Below, one piece after another: positions 1 to 8,233 of a stretch of DNA of 44,205 nucleotides. The number at the start of each line of letters is the position of its first letter. The first letter of the stretch is position 1. The notes under the pieces were generated by a model. That model was not told where the DNA came from and did not search any database. It saw nothing but the letters and a program-made list of their open reading frames with translations. Source of the stretch: Deltaproteobacteria bacterium (GTDB lineage Bacteria; Desulfobacterota; Binatia; UBA1149; SPBQ01); NCBI GenBank assembly GCA_029262375.1, contig JAJCZM010000057.1, positions 1 through 44,205 of the forward strand. The letters are read 5' to 3'. Made by a program: the position numbers and the translations under genes.

Positions 1-184
1 TTAGCTGCCTCGGTGGAAGCGTCATGAGCGACCGCCTGACGTCGCCGGAGGCAACCTGACTTAGCTTCCAGGCCATCGCCTCGTGGTGCCAGTTGGGCCG
101 AAACACATCTCCACCCGAGACCATGAGAAACACTCTGTGTAAGAAGACCCAGAAATTGTCTCGCATCGACTGGGCCAACATCAT
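1..184 (-). CDS. phage terminase large subunit, N-terminal part (runs off window)
   Basis: The minus strand from the ATG at 182-184 is open to the window edge and gives 61 residues. It contains the phrase FRPNWHHEAM followed by VRRSLMTLPPRQL. This is the start of the terminase/TIGR01630-type ATPase, where a NWH motif precedes the Walker A-like LPPR(x)(x)KS loop; the sequence stops just before the KS. The gene begins 17 bases after the DUF5681 stop, behind a purine-rich stretch (GAAAGAAAAGAGA), so the two are probably one transcript. The rest of such a protein is at the opposite end of the window (43067-44205), same strand and compatible phase. Together they suggest that the window was opened inside this gene, or that two copies exist. 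Confidence 0.8.
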   Translation of the reverse strand, partial: MMLAQSMRDNFWVFLHRVFLMVSGGDVFRPNWHHEAMAWKLSQVASGDVRRSLMTLPPRQL

Positions 185-201
185 TCTCTTTTCTTTCTCG
201 T

Positions 202-630
202 TCACGACTTCTCTCCTTCATCCGCGCCGCCGTTGTCGGCATCCGCACCCGCCTGATTGGCGTGTTCCTCTACGATGCGCTCGACAAGCGCCTCGTAGAC
301 TTCCTTCTCATCTCCGCTGAGCGGCCCATCGGGAACCTCGGGTGCATCAGCCAAGTCGAACGCCCGCGCCATAAGGGCGAGCAACGACGTAGACGCGCGC
401 CCGTCACCACGGATGCCCCGCGTCACTAGGCTTTTGACGAACGCCCGCTGCTTTGAGACGCGCAGTGACTTCTCGCCCTCGCGGACGTTCACGCGCTCCC
501 GAAGCTCTTCGATGAGGTCGGTCTTCAGGTTCTTCGTTCCCTTGGGACGCCCCTTGGGGTTTCCAGACTCTCCGGGCTTGAACCGCGTCTTTTTCGGCGG
601 CCTCCCGTAGCCAATTTCGTACTCTGACAT
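202..630 (-). CDS. DUF5681 domain protein (phage small-terminase-like position)
   Basis: This 142-residue protein opens with a GYGRPPKKTRFKPGESGN segment and a following NPKGRPKG (residues 8-32), the hallmark of DUF5681 proteins. Those proteins are found beside phage-type terminases and methyltransferases. The remainder is charged and helical, with an acidic, low-complexity tail. It lies 2 bases downstream of the methyltransferase stop (633) and 17 bases upstream of the terminase start, so it is the middle gene of a three-gene minus-strand operon. By position it could act as a DNA-binding small terminase partner; that role is inference, and the family has no assigned biochemical function that I know of. 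Confidence 0.85.
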   Translation of the reverse strand: MSEYEIGYGRPPKKTRFKPGESGNPKGRPKGTKNLKTDLIEELRERVNVREGEKSLRVSKQRAFVKSLVTRGIRGDGRASTSLLALMARAFDLADAPEVPDGPLSGDEKEVYEALVERIVEEHANQAGADADNGGADEGEKS

Positions 631-632
631 CC

Positions 633-2000
633 TTACTTTCCTCCATTGCTGAGCGCCTCAGAGGAGTCCGCCACCACCTCATCCTGCGACCGCTCGTTTC
701 GTGATTGTGAATACGTGAGACCCGTCACGGCGTGGCGGGCCTCCTCTCCAGAAAGCTTCTCGTAGCGCTCGATCGTGACGTCGACGTATCGGGGATCGAG
801 TTCGATCAGGTAGCCGCGACGGCCGGTCTTCTCGGCTGCGATGAGCGTCGTGCCGCTGCCGCCGAAGCAGTCCAGAACGATGTCGCCGCGGTTGGATGCG
901 TCGCGGATGGCATCGGCAACCAGCGCCACGGGCTTCACCGTCGGGTGCATCTGCAGCGCGTCGCGCTGCCCCTTGCGAAGCGAGTTGACGCCGGGGTAGT
1001 CCCAGACGTTCGTGCGATGACGGCCGTAACGTCCGAGCGCGACGTTGTTCGTGTGTGGGGCCTTCCCTTTCTTGTACAGATAGATGAACTCGTGTTTGGA
1101 GCGATAGAAGGAGCCCATGCCCCCGTTGTCCTTGTTCCAGACGCAGACGTTCTTGAGTTCCGAGTAGACGTCGCGCCCCGCAGACGTGAGCTCCCACGTG
1201 TGACGCCAGTCCATGCAAATGTAGTGAAGGGATCCGTCGATACTGAATCGGGCCAAGTTGCCGAACACCTCGACCAGAAAATCGGTGAACTGTTCGGGCG
1301 TCATCTCGCCGACCGCCATTGCGAACTCTCGATGCTGATGCCGCCCCAGCCCACATACGTTCCCGTCGATCGGTACGTTGTACGGTGGATCGGTGAAGAT
1401 CATTCGCGCTCGATCTTGTCCGAGGAGCTTCCTGTACTGAGCAGGGTCGCGCGCGTCCGAGCACAGCACGCGGCTGTCCCCTAAGAGCCAAAGATCTCCG
1501 ACGCAGGTTGTCGAAGGACGGCCTAGGTCGGGAGGCGCAACTTCGTCCGCTTCGTCTGGCTCGGGCGGTTCGCTGTGCTCGATCATCAGATCGATCTCGG
1601 GAATTTCGAACCCCGTAAGCGTCAAATCCGCACCGAAGCCTTCGAGTTGCGACAGATCCAAGAGCTCGGACGCCAGCAGTTCTTCGTCCCAACCCGCCAA
1701 CTCGGCCAGACGATTGTCTGCAATCAAGTACAGTCGAATCTGCTCCGGCGTCAGGTGGTCCAGGCAAATGGTCGGTATCCGCTCCAATCCCAGTGATTTC
1801 GCGGCTGCGAGCCGACCATGGCCGGCAATCACGGTGCCGTCGCCTGTTACAAGGATGGGCGATACGAAGCCGAACTCTTCGATGCTCGCCTCTATCTTTC
1901 GTTCTTGTCTTCTCGAATGCGTCCGCGCGTTTCCTGCGTGCGGAGTCAGCTCTGAGGGCGCTCGGTAGACGACCTCTAGTCCTTCGAAAGGTTTCGGCAT
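633..2000 (-). CDS. ParB-domain DNA methyltransferase (N4/N6 type)
   Basis: A 455-residue fusion. An N-terminal ParB/Srx-like domain (about residues 10-105, with the AGHGRLAAAK segment) is followed by an S-adenosylmethionine-dependent amino-methyltransferase. The catalytic DPPY is at 204-207 and the SAM-binding FGGSGTT is at 379-385; this order is that of beta-class cytosine-N4/adenine-N6 enzymes. I chose the ATG at 1998-2000 because GGAGG lies 8 bases upstream; an open frame continues to 2135 but has no better signal. Such ParB-methylase fusions are typical of phages and integrated elements, where they modify element DNA without a cognate restriction enzyme. It heads the operon with DUF5681 and terminase. 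Confidence 0.92.
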   Translation of the reverse strand: MPKPFEGLEVVYRAPSELTPHAGNARTHSRRQERKIEASIEEFGFVSPILVTGDGTVIAGHGRLAAAKSLGLERIPTICLDHLTPEQIRLYLIADNRLAELAGWDEELLASELLDLSQLEGFGADLTLTGFEIPEIDLMIEHSEPPEPDEADEVAPPDLGRPSTTCVGDLWLLGDSRVLCSDARDPAQYRKLLGQDRARMIFTDPPYNVPIDGNVCGLGRHQHREFAMAVGEMTPEQFTDFLVEVFGNLARFSIDGSLHYICMDWRHTWELTSAGRDVYSELKNVCVWNKDNGGMGSFYRSKHEFIYLYKKGKAPHTNNVALGRYGRHRTNVWDYPGVNSLRKGQRDALQMHPTVKPVALVADAIRDASNRGDIVLDCFGGSGTTLIAAEKTGRRGYLIELDPRYVDVTIERYEKLSGEEARHAVTGLTYSQSRNERSQDEVVADSSEALSNGGK

Positions 2001-2479
2001 TGTCGGTTCCTCCATTCCTGGCGCGATACGTAGAACGTCCTGGGGACAGGTCGTGAGTTCGCCTCGCGGGTCGTGCCAGGCAGACACATCGAGTTGCAGC
2101 CGCGCCCAAGCTGAACCTCGCGAATGCCGGGCCATTCGCGCCGGAGAAGTCGGGAAACACTCCTCCGGCAGTCGAAATCGGGATTTGCAGCACGTACGGA
2201 CTCATCGTTCTTCAGACACTAAGAGAGCGCGGTTCTCGCTACGGACCAAGGATTTCGGCCCGATTCTCGAGGTGTAGATTTTTGCGAAGAGGCGCGCTTC
2301 CGCGATTCGCATCGCGTTCCCGCGATCCTTGATTTCTTGGTGGTCAGGCGAGGTGAATCATGAACTGCGGACGTCGCGAGCAAGCTGGCAGACGGCCATA
2401 CCCTCTGGACCGACAGACGGTCTCGGCGAAGCACAGTCGGAGTTTGCGGTACGGCCTAGGTCGGGCTTAGAATTGTGGA
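2001..2479. other. intergenic region between divergent genes
   Basis: About 480 bases separate the methyltransferase start from the plus-strand gene at 2480. I see no convincing ORF. The stretch around 2311-2336 has several short GCGAT/ATCGC repeats, and promoters for both directions are expected here but cannot be pinned down by eye. Confidence 0.4.
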
Positions 2480-3472
2480 ATGGTCAGGTCAGCGAGTGTG
2501 AAGCAGATTGGCGGCGAACGCGTCCATCGTCGTGGCACGACTTTCGACACAGCGACGCCGCTCTACGCGATCAAGTCCTTCGTCGAGCGCCTGGGAGAAC
2601 CAGGCCGAGATCGCGGGCGGCGATACCCCAGAAAGCTGGACGATGCGTGGGCTGGTTTCCGAGAAGCACCAAGCGGAGCCACACTTCGCAGGGTTCTTAC
2701 GCTCGCGCCCAGCGCGCTCATGGAGCCGTGTGAGTGCCTGGATCCGATCCACGTGGAGCTGTTCGTACAACTCGGGCGCCACCGTGAAGAGTTACTATTC
2801 GCCCAGTCTACAGCCGAGCGCCGAGCCGCCCGTGAGTGGCTCTCGAGCGTACTCTTCGGTGGATCATCGGCTGTGCTACGCCCCTACGACGAAGATCTCG
2901 TCGTCGATGCGTTCTACACCCAGGACGCTCTCGCGTGGTCAAGCCTACTCCAGCATCGACCAGGGCTTATACATCCGCCCCAGTCAGCTGACAGCTGCGA
3001 ATCGGTCCGATGCCTGCTGCAAGGTCTAGTTCGCCTTTACGTAGCTTTCCATATGACACGTATGCAGTCGATTCCCAGCGCCGGTCTGCGTCGCGACTCG
3101 AGGATCGAACTCACGAATGCGTTCCTAAAGATGCCTGGCGGCTGGGCGCTAGCAGCATACGAGCCCGAAGACATCGGGGCTGTATATCGCGCATGCCTCG
3201 ACTGGATCGTGCATCTCGATATTGCACCGGAGAACACTGACAAAGCTCCCGGCGACGATACGCTCGAGCCCTGGCTATCGCGTTCGGACGTGGACCACGG
3301 GCATTCTTTGCTGCCTGAAGCCGTCTGGCGTGACGTTCTGAAGGAGGACCCTAAGACGGCGGCCCTGGAGATGGCGGGGTTCTTCTTGGGATGCAGCGCG
3401 GAGAAGGTTCGGCGCGGGATGTTCCGACCACGCGCCGATGGTGATGCTGATCATCGACCCTTTACGAGGTAG
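2480..3472 (+). CDS. hypothetical protein
   Basis: A 330-residue open frame that I do not recognise. The composition is ordinary for a soluble, mostly helical protein (Arg/Leu/Ala-rich), with no signal peptide or membrane segment. The ATG at 2480 is preceded by no clear ribosome-binding site, so the true start may be internal. The last 11 bases overlap the end of the convergent gene at 3462-5156, so the two share a terminus. Its location between the methyltransferase module and a putative defence operon suggests accessory cargo. The long open frame without an alternative gene on either strand is the main support. Confidence 0.55.
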   Translation: MVRSASVKQIGGERVHRRGTTFDTATPLYAIKSFVERLGEPGRDRGRRYPRKLDDAWAGFREAPSGATLRRVLTLAPSALMEPCECLDPIHVELFVQLGRHREELLFAQSTAERRAAREWLSSVLFGGSSAVLRPYDEDLVVDAFYTQDALAWSSLLQHRPGLIHPPQSADSCESVRCLLQGLVRLYVAFHMTRMQSIPSAGLRRDSRIELTNAFLKMPGGWALAAYEPEDIGAVYRACLDWIVHLDIAPENTDKAPGDDTLEPWLSRSDVDHGHSLLPEAVWRDVLKEDPKTAALEMAGFFLGCSAEKVRRGMFRPRADGDADHRPFTR

Positions 3473-5156
3473 CAGAGGAATCCTCGCCCTCGATAGTAGG
3501 CCAGAACTGCGGGGGGACTGGGACGCGGTGATGACGGCACGCCGTAAGAACAAGCGGATCAAGTTGCATCCGGACGGCACTCAGCTCGCGAAACGCCGTG
3601 TTCCGATCGCACTCCGTCTTGATCATGTCGAGCATAGGTTCGCCCGTTTCCGTAATCGCGATATCGGTAAGGGCAACCCCATGGCTCTGCGTGTGCTGGT
3701 AAAGGTGCTGCTCGCTATCTTGCGACGGGAGCCACAGCTGAAGAGTGCAATGACTGAGCTCTTCACTAACGAATTGGGCGAGCGTACCAAGTGTTTCCGT
3801 ATCTCCGACAAAAGAGAGCCAGTAGGCAAGAGTGGGGTAGAGCGTGCTCGCTGCTGTTGCGCGCTCCGCGTAGCCGGGATCATTGGCGATCGGGTGATCC
3901 AGTAGTTCGCCATAGTCGGTCAAGCAGCACGGGTATTTCGAGCTTGCGCGGTAAGCGAAAATTGTGGCGAGAGTCATTTCGGCGATCCATGTCTTTACGA
4001 AATCGGTCTGGCCTTGGCTCACCAGGTATACGCAGGCCAGATTCATATCTATCGCTTGATCATCCAGAACCGGGGTCATCAGCACAGGATTGTTGTTGAT
4101 CAGGTCTGCCATGCCAGCAGTAATCGTGTGCAACAACTGTTCGCACTCGCGCCTATCGGTGGGGCCATGCCGACCAGAGTGGGCGACCCAGATTCCGTAG
4201 AGCGCAGTTCGACCGAGCGACTCGAAGAGTTTGCGGATCGCATCGACCGGTTCTGGGGAGGCGACACGAGAGGTGAGCGCATGGAGCTTACCAGCGCTCG
4301 GGAGAACACGATCCGATACGAAGTGGTCGGCGATGTGCAGGTGGAGCACAAGCAGGCTTCGAAAAGCGTCTTGAACTTCAGTGCGACCACGAGTGTGATC
4401 TCGCAAGAACGACGCGGTGTGTGACCAAACGGTCAGGGTTGCCAGCTCGCTCGTGCGGAACGCCGCCTCCACATTGCCAACCTCTCGCGACCACGCGAAC
4501 AAGATCCACAGACAGAGACTTGTCTGGCGCGCAAAACGAACAAGTTCGCGCCGCCCCTCAAGATCAGTCGACGAGATATCCTCAAGCAGTCGAGCGAAAT
4601 ACGTATAGGAAGCTTCGGGCTCGTCAAGTAGCGCGATAGACTTGCGAAGGTTTGCACGAGCTTCCTTCGTCGTGGCCTCTTCCCCCAGAAGATTCTCCGT
4701 AACCAGCAGCGAGAGTCGATCACCGTTCCAAAGCTGGAACTCGATTCGCGAAGTCTCGTTCCGCTTCGTGTATGACGTGAGAATTGCGTCGACTGCCTGA
4801 TGCACATCGCCACCAACACACGGACATATCGCGATCGGCAGCGACTCATACTCGGGCGGAATTCGAGTTTCAATGTAGTGATCGAGGATCTCGTTGAGAG
4901 AAGCCCTGAGCGCCTGAGGCCCGCAATCCCAACTATTCCTATCTAGATCCCCAGCCTTGATCGAAAAGAGAAACACCTTTCGCTGACCGTCTGTGTCAGT
5001 TCCAACTGCGGCTACGTCGACTCCGTGCTGGCGAGTCCCGATCGCTGGGCGCGAGTAAACAGTGTATCCATTCGCGGAAAGCAACTCCGGAAGTATGGCG
5101 TCGAGTTCGTTGCGCTCCTTGAGGCAGCGAAAGTATTCTCTGATGATCTGTCTCAT
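3462..5156 (-). CDS. hypothetical protein with N-terminal PD-(D/E)XK-like nuclease domain
   Basis: A 564-residue protein. Residues 26-75 read as a restriction-endonuclease-like core: an ELLSANGY helix, then HGVDVAAVG (Asp47) and, after a turn, VFLFSIKAGD (Lys67). This is the D...(x)xK spacing of Mrr-like PD-(D/E)XK folds, although the acidic residue before the Lys is replaced (SIK). The rest is helical with no motif I can name. The ATG overlaps the TGA of the upstream gene as ATGA (5153-5156), indicating translational coupling. A protein with a long helical body behind a nuclease-like head, coupled to a helical-repeat partner, suggests an effector/sensor pair in antiviral defence; that is inference. 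Confidence 0.75.
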   Translation of the reverse strand: MRQIIREYFRCLKERNELDAILPELLSANGYTVYSRPAIGTRQHGVDVAAVGTDTDGQRKVFLFSIKAGDLDRNSWDCGPQALRASLNEILDHYIETRIPPEYESLPIAICPCVGGDVHQAVDAILTSYTKRNETSRIEFQLWNGDRLSLLVTENLLGEEATTKEARANLRKSIALLDEPEASYTYFARLLEDISSTDLEGRRELVRFARQTSLCLWILFAWSREVGNVEAAFRTSELATLTVWSHTASFLRDHTRGRTEVQDAFRSLLVLHLHIADHFVSDRVLPSAGKLHALTSRVASPEPVDAIRKLFESLGRTALYGIWVAHSGRHGPTDRRECEQLLHTITAGMADLINNNPVLMTPVLDDQAIDMNLACVYLVSQGQTDFVKTWIAEMTLATIFAYRASSKYPCCLTDYGELLDHPIANDPGYAERATAASTLYPTLAYWLSFVGDTETLGTLAQFVSEELSHCTLQLWLPSQDSEQHLYQHTQSHGVALTDIAITETGEPMLDMIKTECDRNTAFRELSAVRMQLDPLVLTACRHHRVPVPPQFWPTIEGEDSSATS

Positions 5157-6886
5157 TCCGGCTGCTTCTCGTTACGGAAGACCGTGAGTTGCAGATCCAG
5201 GCCGACAGGATCGATACAAGCCAACCGCGGGCGCTCGACGCTATATGAGATCGTCTGCATTGGGGTTTCTATGCGCGCTGGTAGCGTTGAATTTCGTGTC
5301 GGCGAGTATCGTACAGTGCCAGCACCGAATAAGATCTGGACCCGCGAAACGAGCGACGCGAACGCCGAGTTATCTTCCTCTTCGCGTTTGGCTGTTGCTA
5401 CTGCGTTAGCAATACGATCCCGCGCAAGACGTCGTTCACGGGCCGAAGGGTGGAGTTCGCGGATCTCATCGGCGGCGGATATGGTCTCTAGGTAGCGATC
5501 AAGCTGCCCAACCAGTTCTCGTAGCTCTTGGCGTGGCGCGGTTGAGTCACAATCGCCTGTCAGCGATTCGAGGTACGGGCGAACAGTGGCAGGATACGAA
5601 ACGAGGACTGGATCGTACAACAATGACATGATCTCACCTCGCGTCTCCACAGAGACAGCACAGGATGCGGAGACTAGAAATGCAGCGACCTCAAGCGGCG
5701 CACTAAAGAGATATCCGATCGTTTTTCGGGCGATGAAGACGATTTCTGCATCCGAAAGATGTAGCAGCCCGAGCTCAACGTGAAGGAGAGGTCGATTGAA
5801 GTCGGCCCTGTTGAGCGCCCCTGCGATGGACTGCCTTGCGGCAAATGATCCTTTCAACATCCAGTCGGAGTAGACTCGTACGAGGCTGCTTCGATCCTGG
5901 CGCAATAGCCGATCCTTGAAGATGGGGAAGTTCTCAAGACCCAGTGCGCCGGCTCCACGATCCAGAATGTGGTCTAGCGTATCCGCAACTAGTCGGAGTT
6001 TGATCTTGGATTCAGCCTGGCCGAACACGCCGTCAAGCAGCTGCAGGGTGAGGTTGTTTGCCGGCTCAATATGGTGCAGGCGGCGACAGATTGCTTCATG
6101 GATAGGCTCAGACATTGTGTCAGCGTTTCCGACCAGTGTCTGCACAAGGCGGTGCTGTGTAAGCGGACCTACGTCGATAGGGACCTCTGCGAGTACGCCT
6201 AAGAGCTGGTCCTCGATCTGGTCTGGTGCCGTTGCGTAGCAGTCGACAAGTGCCGTAAGGCGACTCGCAAGGGTCTGGTCGTCCTCGGCCGTGCGGACTG
6301 CCTGCGTAAGATGAGCGACGGTCGTTTGAAGCAAATCCGCATCTGCGCTGATGTCCGCCCTGCCTAACGCGGCGTATGCTGCGCTCGCGACAGGGCCGTC
6401 GCGCCTCGTAGAGAGTTCGAGAGCCATGCTGACGTATTCATCTGGAGCAACACGAATGCCGGCGACTAGAGCCGTCGCTAAGAGATCACAGGCTATAACG
6501 TCACCTACCGTTTGTAGGGTTGCGATCGACACTCGGATTCGGCTCTGCCTGTTCGCGCACCATAGGCCGAACGCTCGAATCGGCATCGAGCGCGAAAGGT
6601 CGTGCCCGGCGATGCTGAGCAAGTTGTGCACGCATCCAACGATCCTCTGCGGAGTATCGTTGATATCTGGTAGAAGGGCACAAACGAAGTGCTGGTCAAG
6701 AAAGTGATTGCTCCTTTCGCTTGCATGTATAGTCCGGTCCGCGAAGTACGAGACGAAGTCGAGTCGGCCGCTATCCTGTGCGTCTGCGGCAAGTTCTAGC
6801 GCGATCTTATGGCCGTCCGAATCAGGACCGCGCGCATCGCTCCGTACTCGGTCGAGAAACGTCCGGCAGTCGCCGGACGACCGCAA
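5153..6886 (-). CDS. hypothetical alpha-helical (HEAT-like) protein
   Basis: A 577-residue protein, almost entirely amphipathic helices of 12-20 residues broken by short turns, with recurring Leu/Ala patterns that resemble HEAT or TPR-like solenoids. I cannot assign a family. It is the first gene of a two-gene operon and overlaps the nuclease-like gene by four bases. The start is uncertain. The 6886 codon is TTG without a Shine-Dalgarno sequence, and coding-like sequence (DAALASLRSEL) continues upstream to a stop at 6956-6958 without any ATG or GTG. A GTG at 6978 opens a different frame (STOP-free for about 60 codons). A frameshift near the 5' end or an unusual start is possible. Confidence 0.7.
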   Translation of the reverse strand: MRSSGDCRTFLDRVRSDARGPDSDGHKIALELAADAQDSGRLDFVSYFADRTIHASERSNHFLDQHFVCALLPDINDTPQRIVGCVHNLLSIAGHDLSRSMPIRAFGLWCANRQSRIRVSIATLQTVGDVIACDLLATALVAGIRVAPDEYVSMALELSTRRDGPVASAAYAALGRADISADADLLQTTVAHLTQAVRTAEDDQTLASRLTALVDCYATAPDQIEDQLLGVLAEVPIDVGPLTQHRLVQTLVGNADTMSEPIHEAICRRLHHIEPANNLTLQLLDGVFGQAESKIKLRLVADTLDHILDRGAGALGLENFPIFKDRLLRQDRSSLVRVYSDWMLKGSFAARQSIAGALNRADFNRPLLHVELGLLHLSDAEIVFIARKTIGYLFSAPLEVAAFLVSASCAVSVETRGEIMSLLYDPVLVSYPATVRPYLESLTGDCDSTAPRQELRELVGQLDRYLETISAADEIRELHPSARERRLARDRIANAVATAKREEEDNSAFASLVSRVQILFGAGTVRYSPTRNSTLPARIETPMQTISYSVERPRLACIDPVGLDLQLTVFRNEKQPE

Positions 6887-7196
6887 TTCGCTGCGCAGCG
6901 AGGCGAGGGCCGCATCACTTTGATCTTTAGCTGCCGTATCTGTTCCCCACCAAACTCATACGCGATCGAGCAAGTCACTCAGCCATCGAGCGGTAGCTGC
7001 CATCCCTGATGCGTGCGCCACTATTAGCCAACGTCAACCGTCAGTGGTGTGCAAGGGCCCAATACTGCACAGCTCGGCTTTTTGGTCAGCGACGTATGCA
7101 CAGACCGGATCGCTGACCGCATCGCCCAGTTACACTGCAACTCAGCGCCGTTCCCTGTCACGACAGCCCCCAGCCAGAAGCGTGCCGATCACCCGA
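6887..7196. other. intergenic region with inverted repeat
   Basis: These 310 bases lie between DUF2188 and the helical-repeat operon, both on the minus strand. The bases up to 6955 may be an unrecognised 5' extension of the operon. The rest holds a perfect 9-bp inverted repeat and no credible ORF. Confidence 0.4.
7084..7118. promoter_or_regulatory. 9-bp perfect inverted repeat
   Basis: GGTCAGCGA (7084-7092) and TCGCTGACC (7110-7118) are exact complements around 17 bases. The T-run next to it is on the wrong side for a terminator in either direction, so an operator upstream of the 6886 gene is more likely than a terminator. Weak evidence. Confidence 0.3.
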
Positions 7197-7439
7197 TCAG
7201 TGCTTCCGATCCTTGGGCGGGTGGGGATCGTTGCCAGGGGGGACGGTATCTGAGTCGCGAATTCTACCATCGCGCCCGTGAATCCGAGCCTCCCCACCGC
7301 CATCGCGTGAGAGAATCTGCTTCGCTCGCTCTTCGGCCTCTGTCTGCGTAGCGTGATGCGAACTCGCGCGGCTGGCGCCGGGCTTCTTAACATCCCATCC
7401 GCCACCTGGATTTCGAACGATATGTCTACTGTTTACCAT
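7197..7439 (-). CDS. DUF2188 domain protein
   Basis: An 80-residue protein matching the DUF2188 pattern: HIVRNPGGGWDVKKPGASRA near the start, then GEARIHGRDGRIRDSD and a terminal NDPHPPK. The start at 7437-7439 is supported by AGGAG about 11 bases upstream. A longer open frame reaches 7670 but overlaps the preceding gene and lacks homology. DUF2188 proteins are small and of unknown function; the GRDGRIRDSDT segment is shared across the family. The gene follows the 7453-8091 gene by 13 bases on the same strand, so the two form an operon. Confidence 0.9.
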   Translation of the reverse strand: MVNSRHIVRNPGGGWDVKKPGASRASSHHATQTEAEERAKQILSRDGGGEARIHGRDGRIRDSDTVPPGNDPHPPKDRKH

Positions 7440-7452
7440 TCTATTTGGTCTC

Positions 7453-8091
7453 CTAGATCCGCCCCCAGAGAGCAGAGATTTGAACACACGCCGACCGAAT
7501 ATCTTTCGCGCGGCGAGATCCGAGTCGAGCGCCGCGGTACTCGCGGCCTCTTCGTACATCAAAATAGCGAACGTCCTTTGCGGCAACGCGAAGACCTGCG
7601 CTACGGGCAGCCTCAAAGAGCGTCTGCGTGATAATCGCAACGGTTTCCGGCTTCGGCTCCTGAACACCAAAGTCGAGCTTCACGATCGTCCTTCGGCCCT
7701 GATCAACCACGAAGAGATCAGGAGTCGCTGTCACGCGAACATCATCAATCTCAAACCCGAGGCGAACGATGTCGAGCACTCCAAAGTTCCTGTGCCCAAA
7801 GTGGCGCGCGTACGCTCGCACTGCGCTAGCATTCGTACGAAGCCGCGTGCGACGCCGGGCGACTTCAGACTCCGCTTGCTTGTCGAGCATGGTCGCTTGA
7901 GCGGCGAGCCAAGCTGGCTCACGCCCACAGCCATGAAGGCGAGCTACCGCACGCCTAGCGTCCCTGTAGTACGTAAGGACGGCCTTCGCTTCATTTTCGT
8001 TCGGATACTTCGCCCGCCGCACGAGACTATTGGCCGTGGTTGCTGAGGAAGTCATAAACTTCGCAAGCGCGGACATAGAGAATTTCTTCAC
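7453..8091 (-). CDS. hypothetical protein, possible PD-(D/E)XK-like fold
   Basis: A 212-residue protein. The N-terminal half is a basic helical region; the C-terminal half has TATPDLFVVD (Pro124-Asp125) followed after a turn by IVKLDFG (Lys138). This resembles the PD...xxK core of restriction-like nucleases, but the acidic residue before Lys is not conserved, so activity is doubtful. The GTG at 8089-8091 is chosen because AGGAGGTT lies 8-9 bases upstream. It is transcribed away from the XRE gene at 8234, with the shared 142-bp intergenic region carrying an inverted repeat, so it may be controlled by that regulator. DUF2188 follows in the same operon. Confidence 0.65.
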   Translation of the reverse strand: MKKFSMSALAKFMTSSATTANSLVRRAKYPNENEAKAVLTYYRDARRAVARLHGCGREPAWLAAQATMLDKQAESEVARRRTRLRTNASAVRAYARHFGHRNFGVLDIVRLGFEIDDVRVTATPDLFVVDQGRRTIVKLDFGVQEPKPETVAIITQTLFEAARSAGLRVAAKDVRYFDVRRGREYRGARLGSRRAKDIRSACVQISALWGRI

Positions 8092-8145
8092 GTTCGCTGA
8101 ACCTCCTACAGTACTCGACCACGCCCGATCGCTGGCTGGCGCATC

Positions 8146-8226
8146 GCGATTGACAGCAGCTAGCGACCAGAGCTAGTGTCTTACTCATGAAACAGAATAC
8201 TCGCCGCCGTATTAGCTGTCAATCGC
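8146..8226. promoter_or_regulatory. divergent promoter region with 12-bp inverted operator halves
   Basis: GCGATTGACAGC (8146-8157) and its exact complement GCTGTCAATCGC (8215-8226) lie 57 bases apart between the minus-strand gene at 8091 and the XRE gene at 8234. The right copy ends 7 bases before the XRE start codon. XRE-family repressors commonly bind such half-sites, so autoregulation and control of the divergent operon is a reasonable inference. Confidence 0.55.
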
Positions 8227-8233
8227 ATGTCTC

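Noticed and set aside
679..2205. 508-codon frame on the minus strand overlapping the methyltransferase
   Set aside because: It is the shadow frame of the ParB-methyltransferase; its translation is Arg-rich without motifs, whereas the other frame has DPPY and FGGSGTT.
1518..2465. ACGGCCTAGGTCGGG occurs at 1518-1532 and 2451-2465
   Set aside because: A single 15-base match in a 44-kb sequence is expected by chance about once, and neither copy is near a matching structure.
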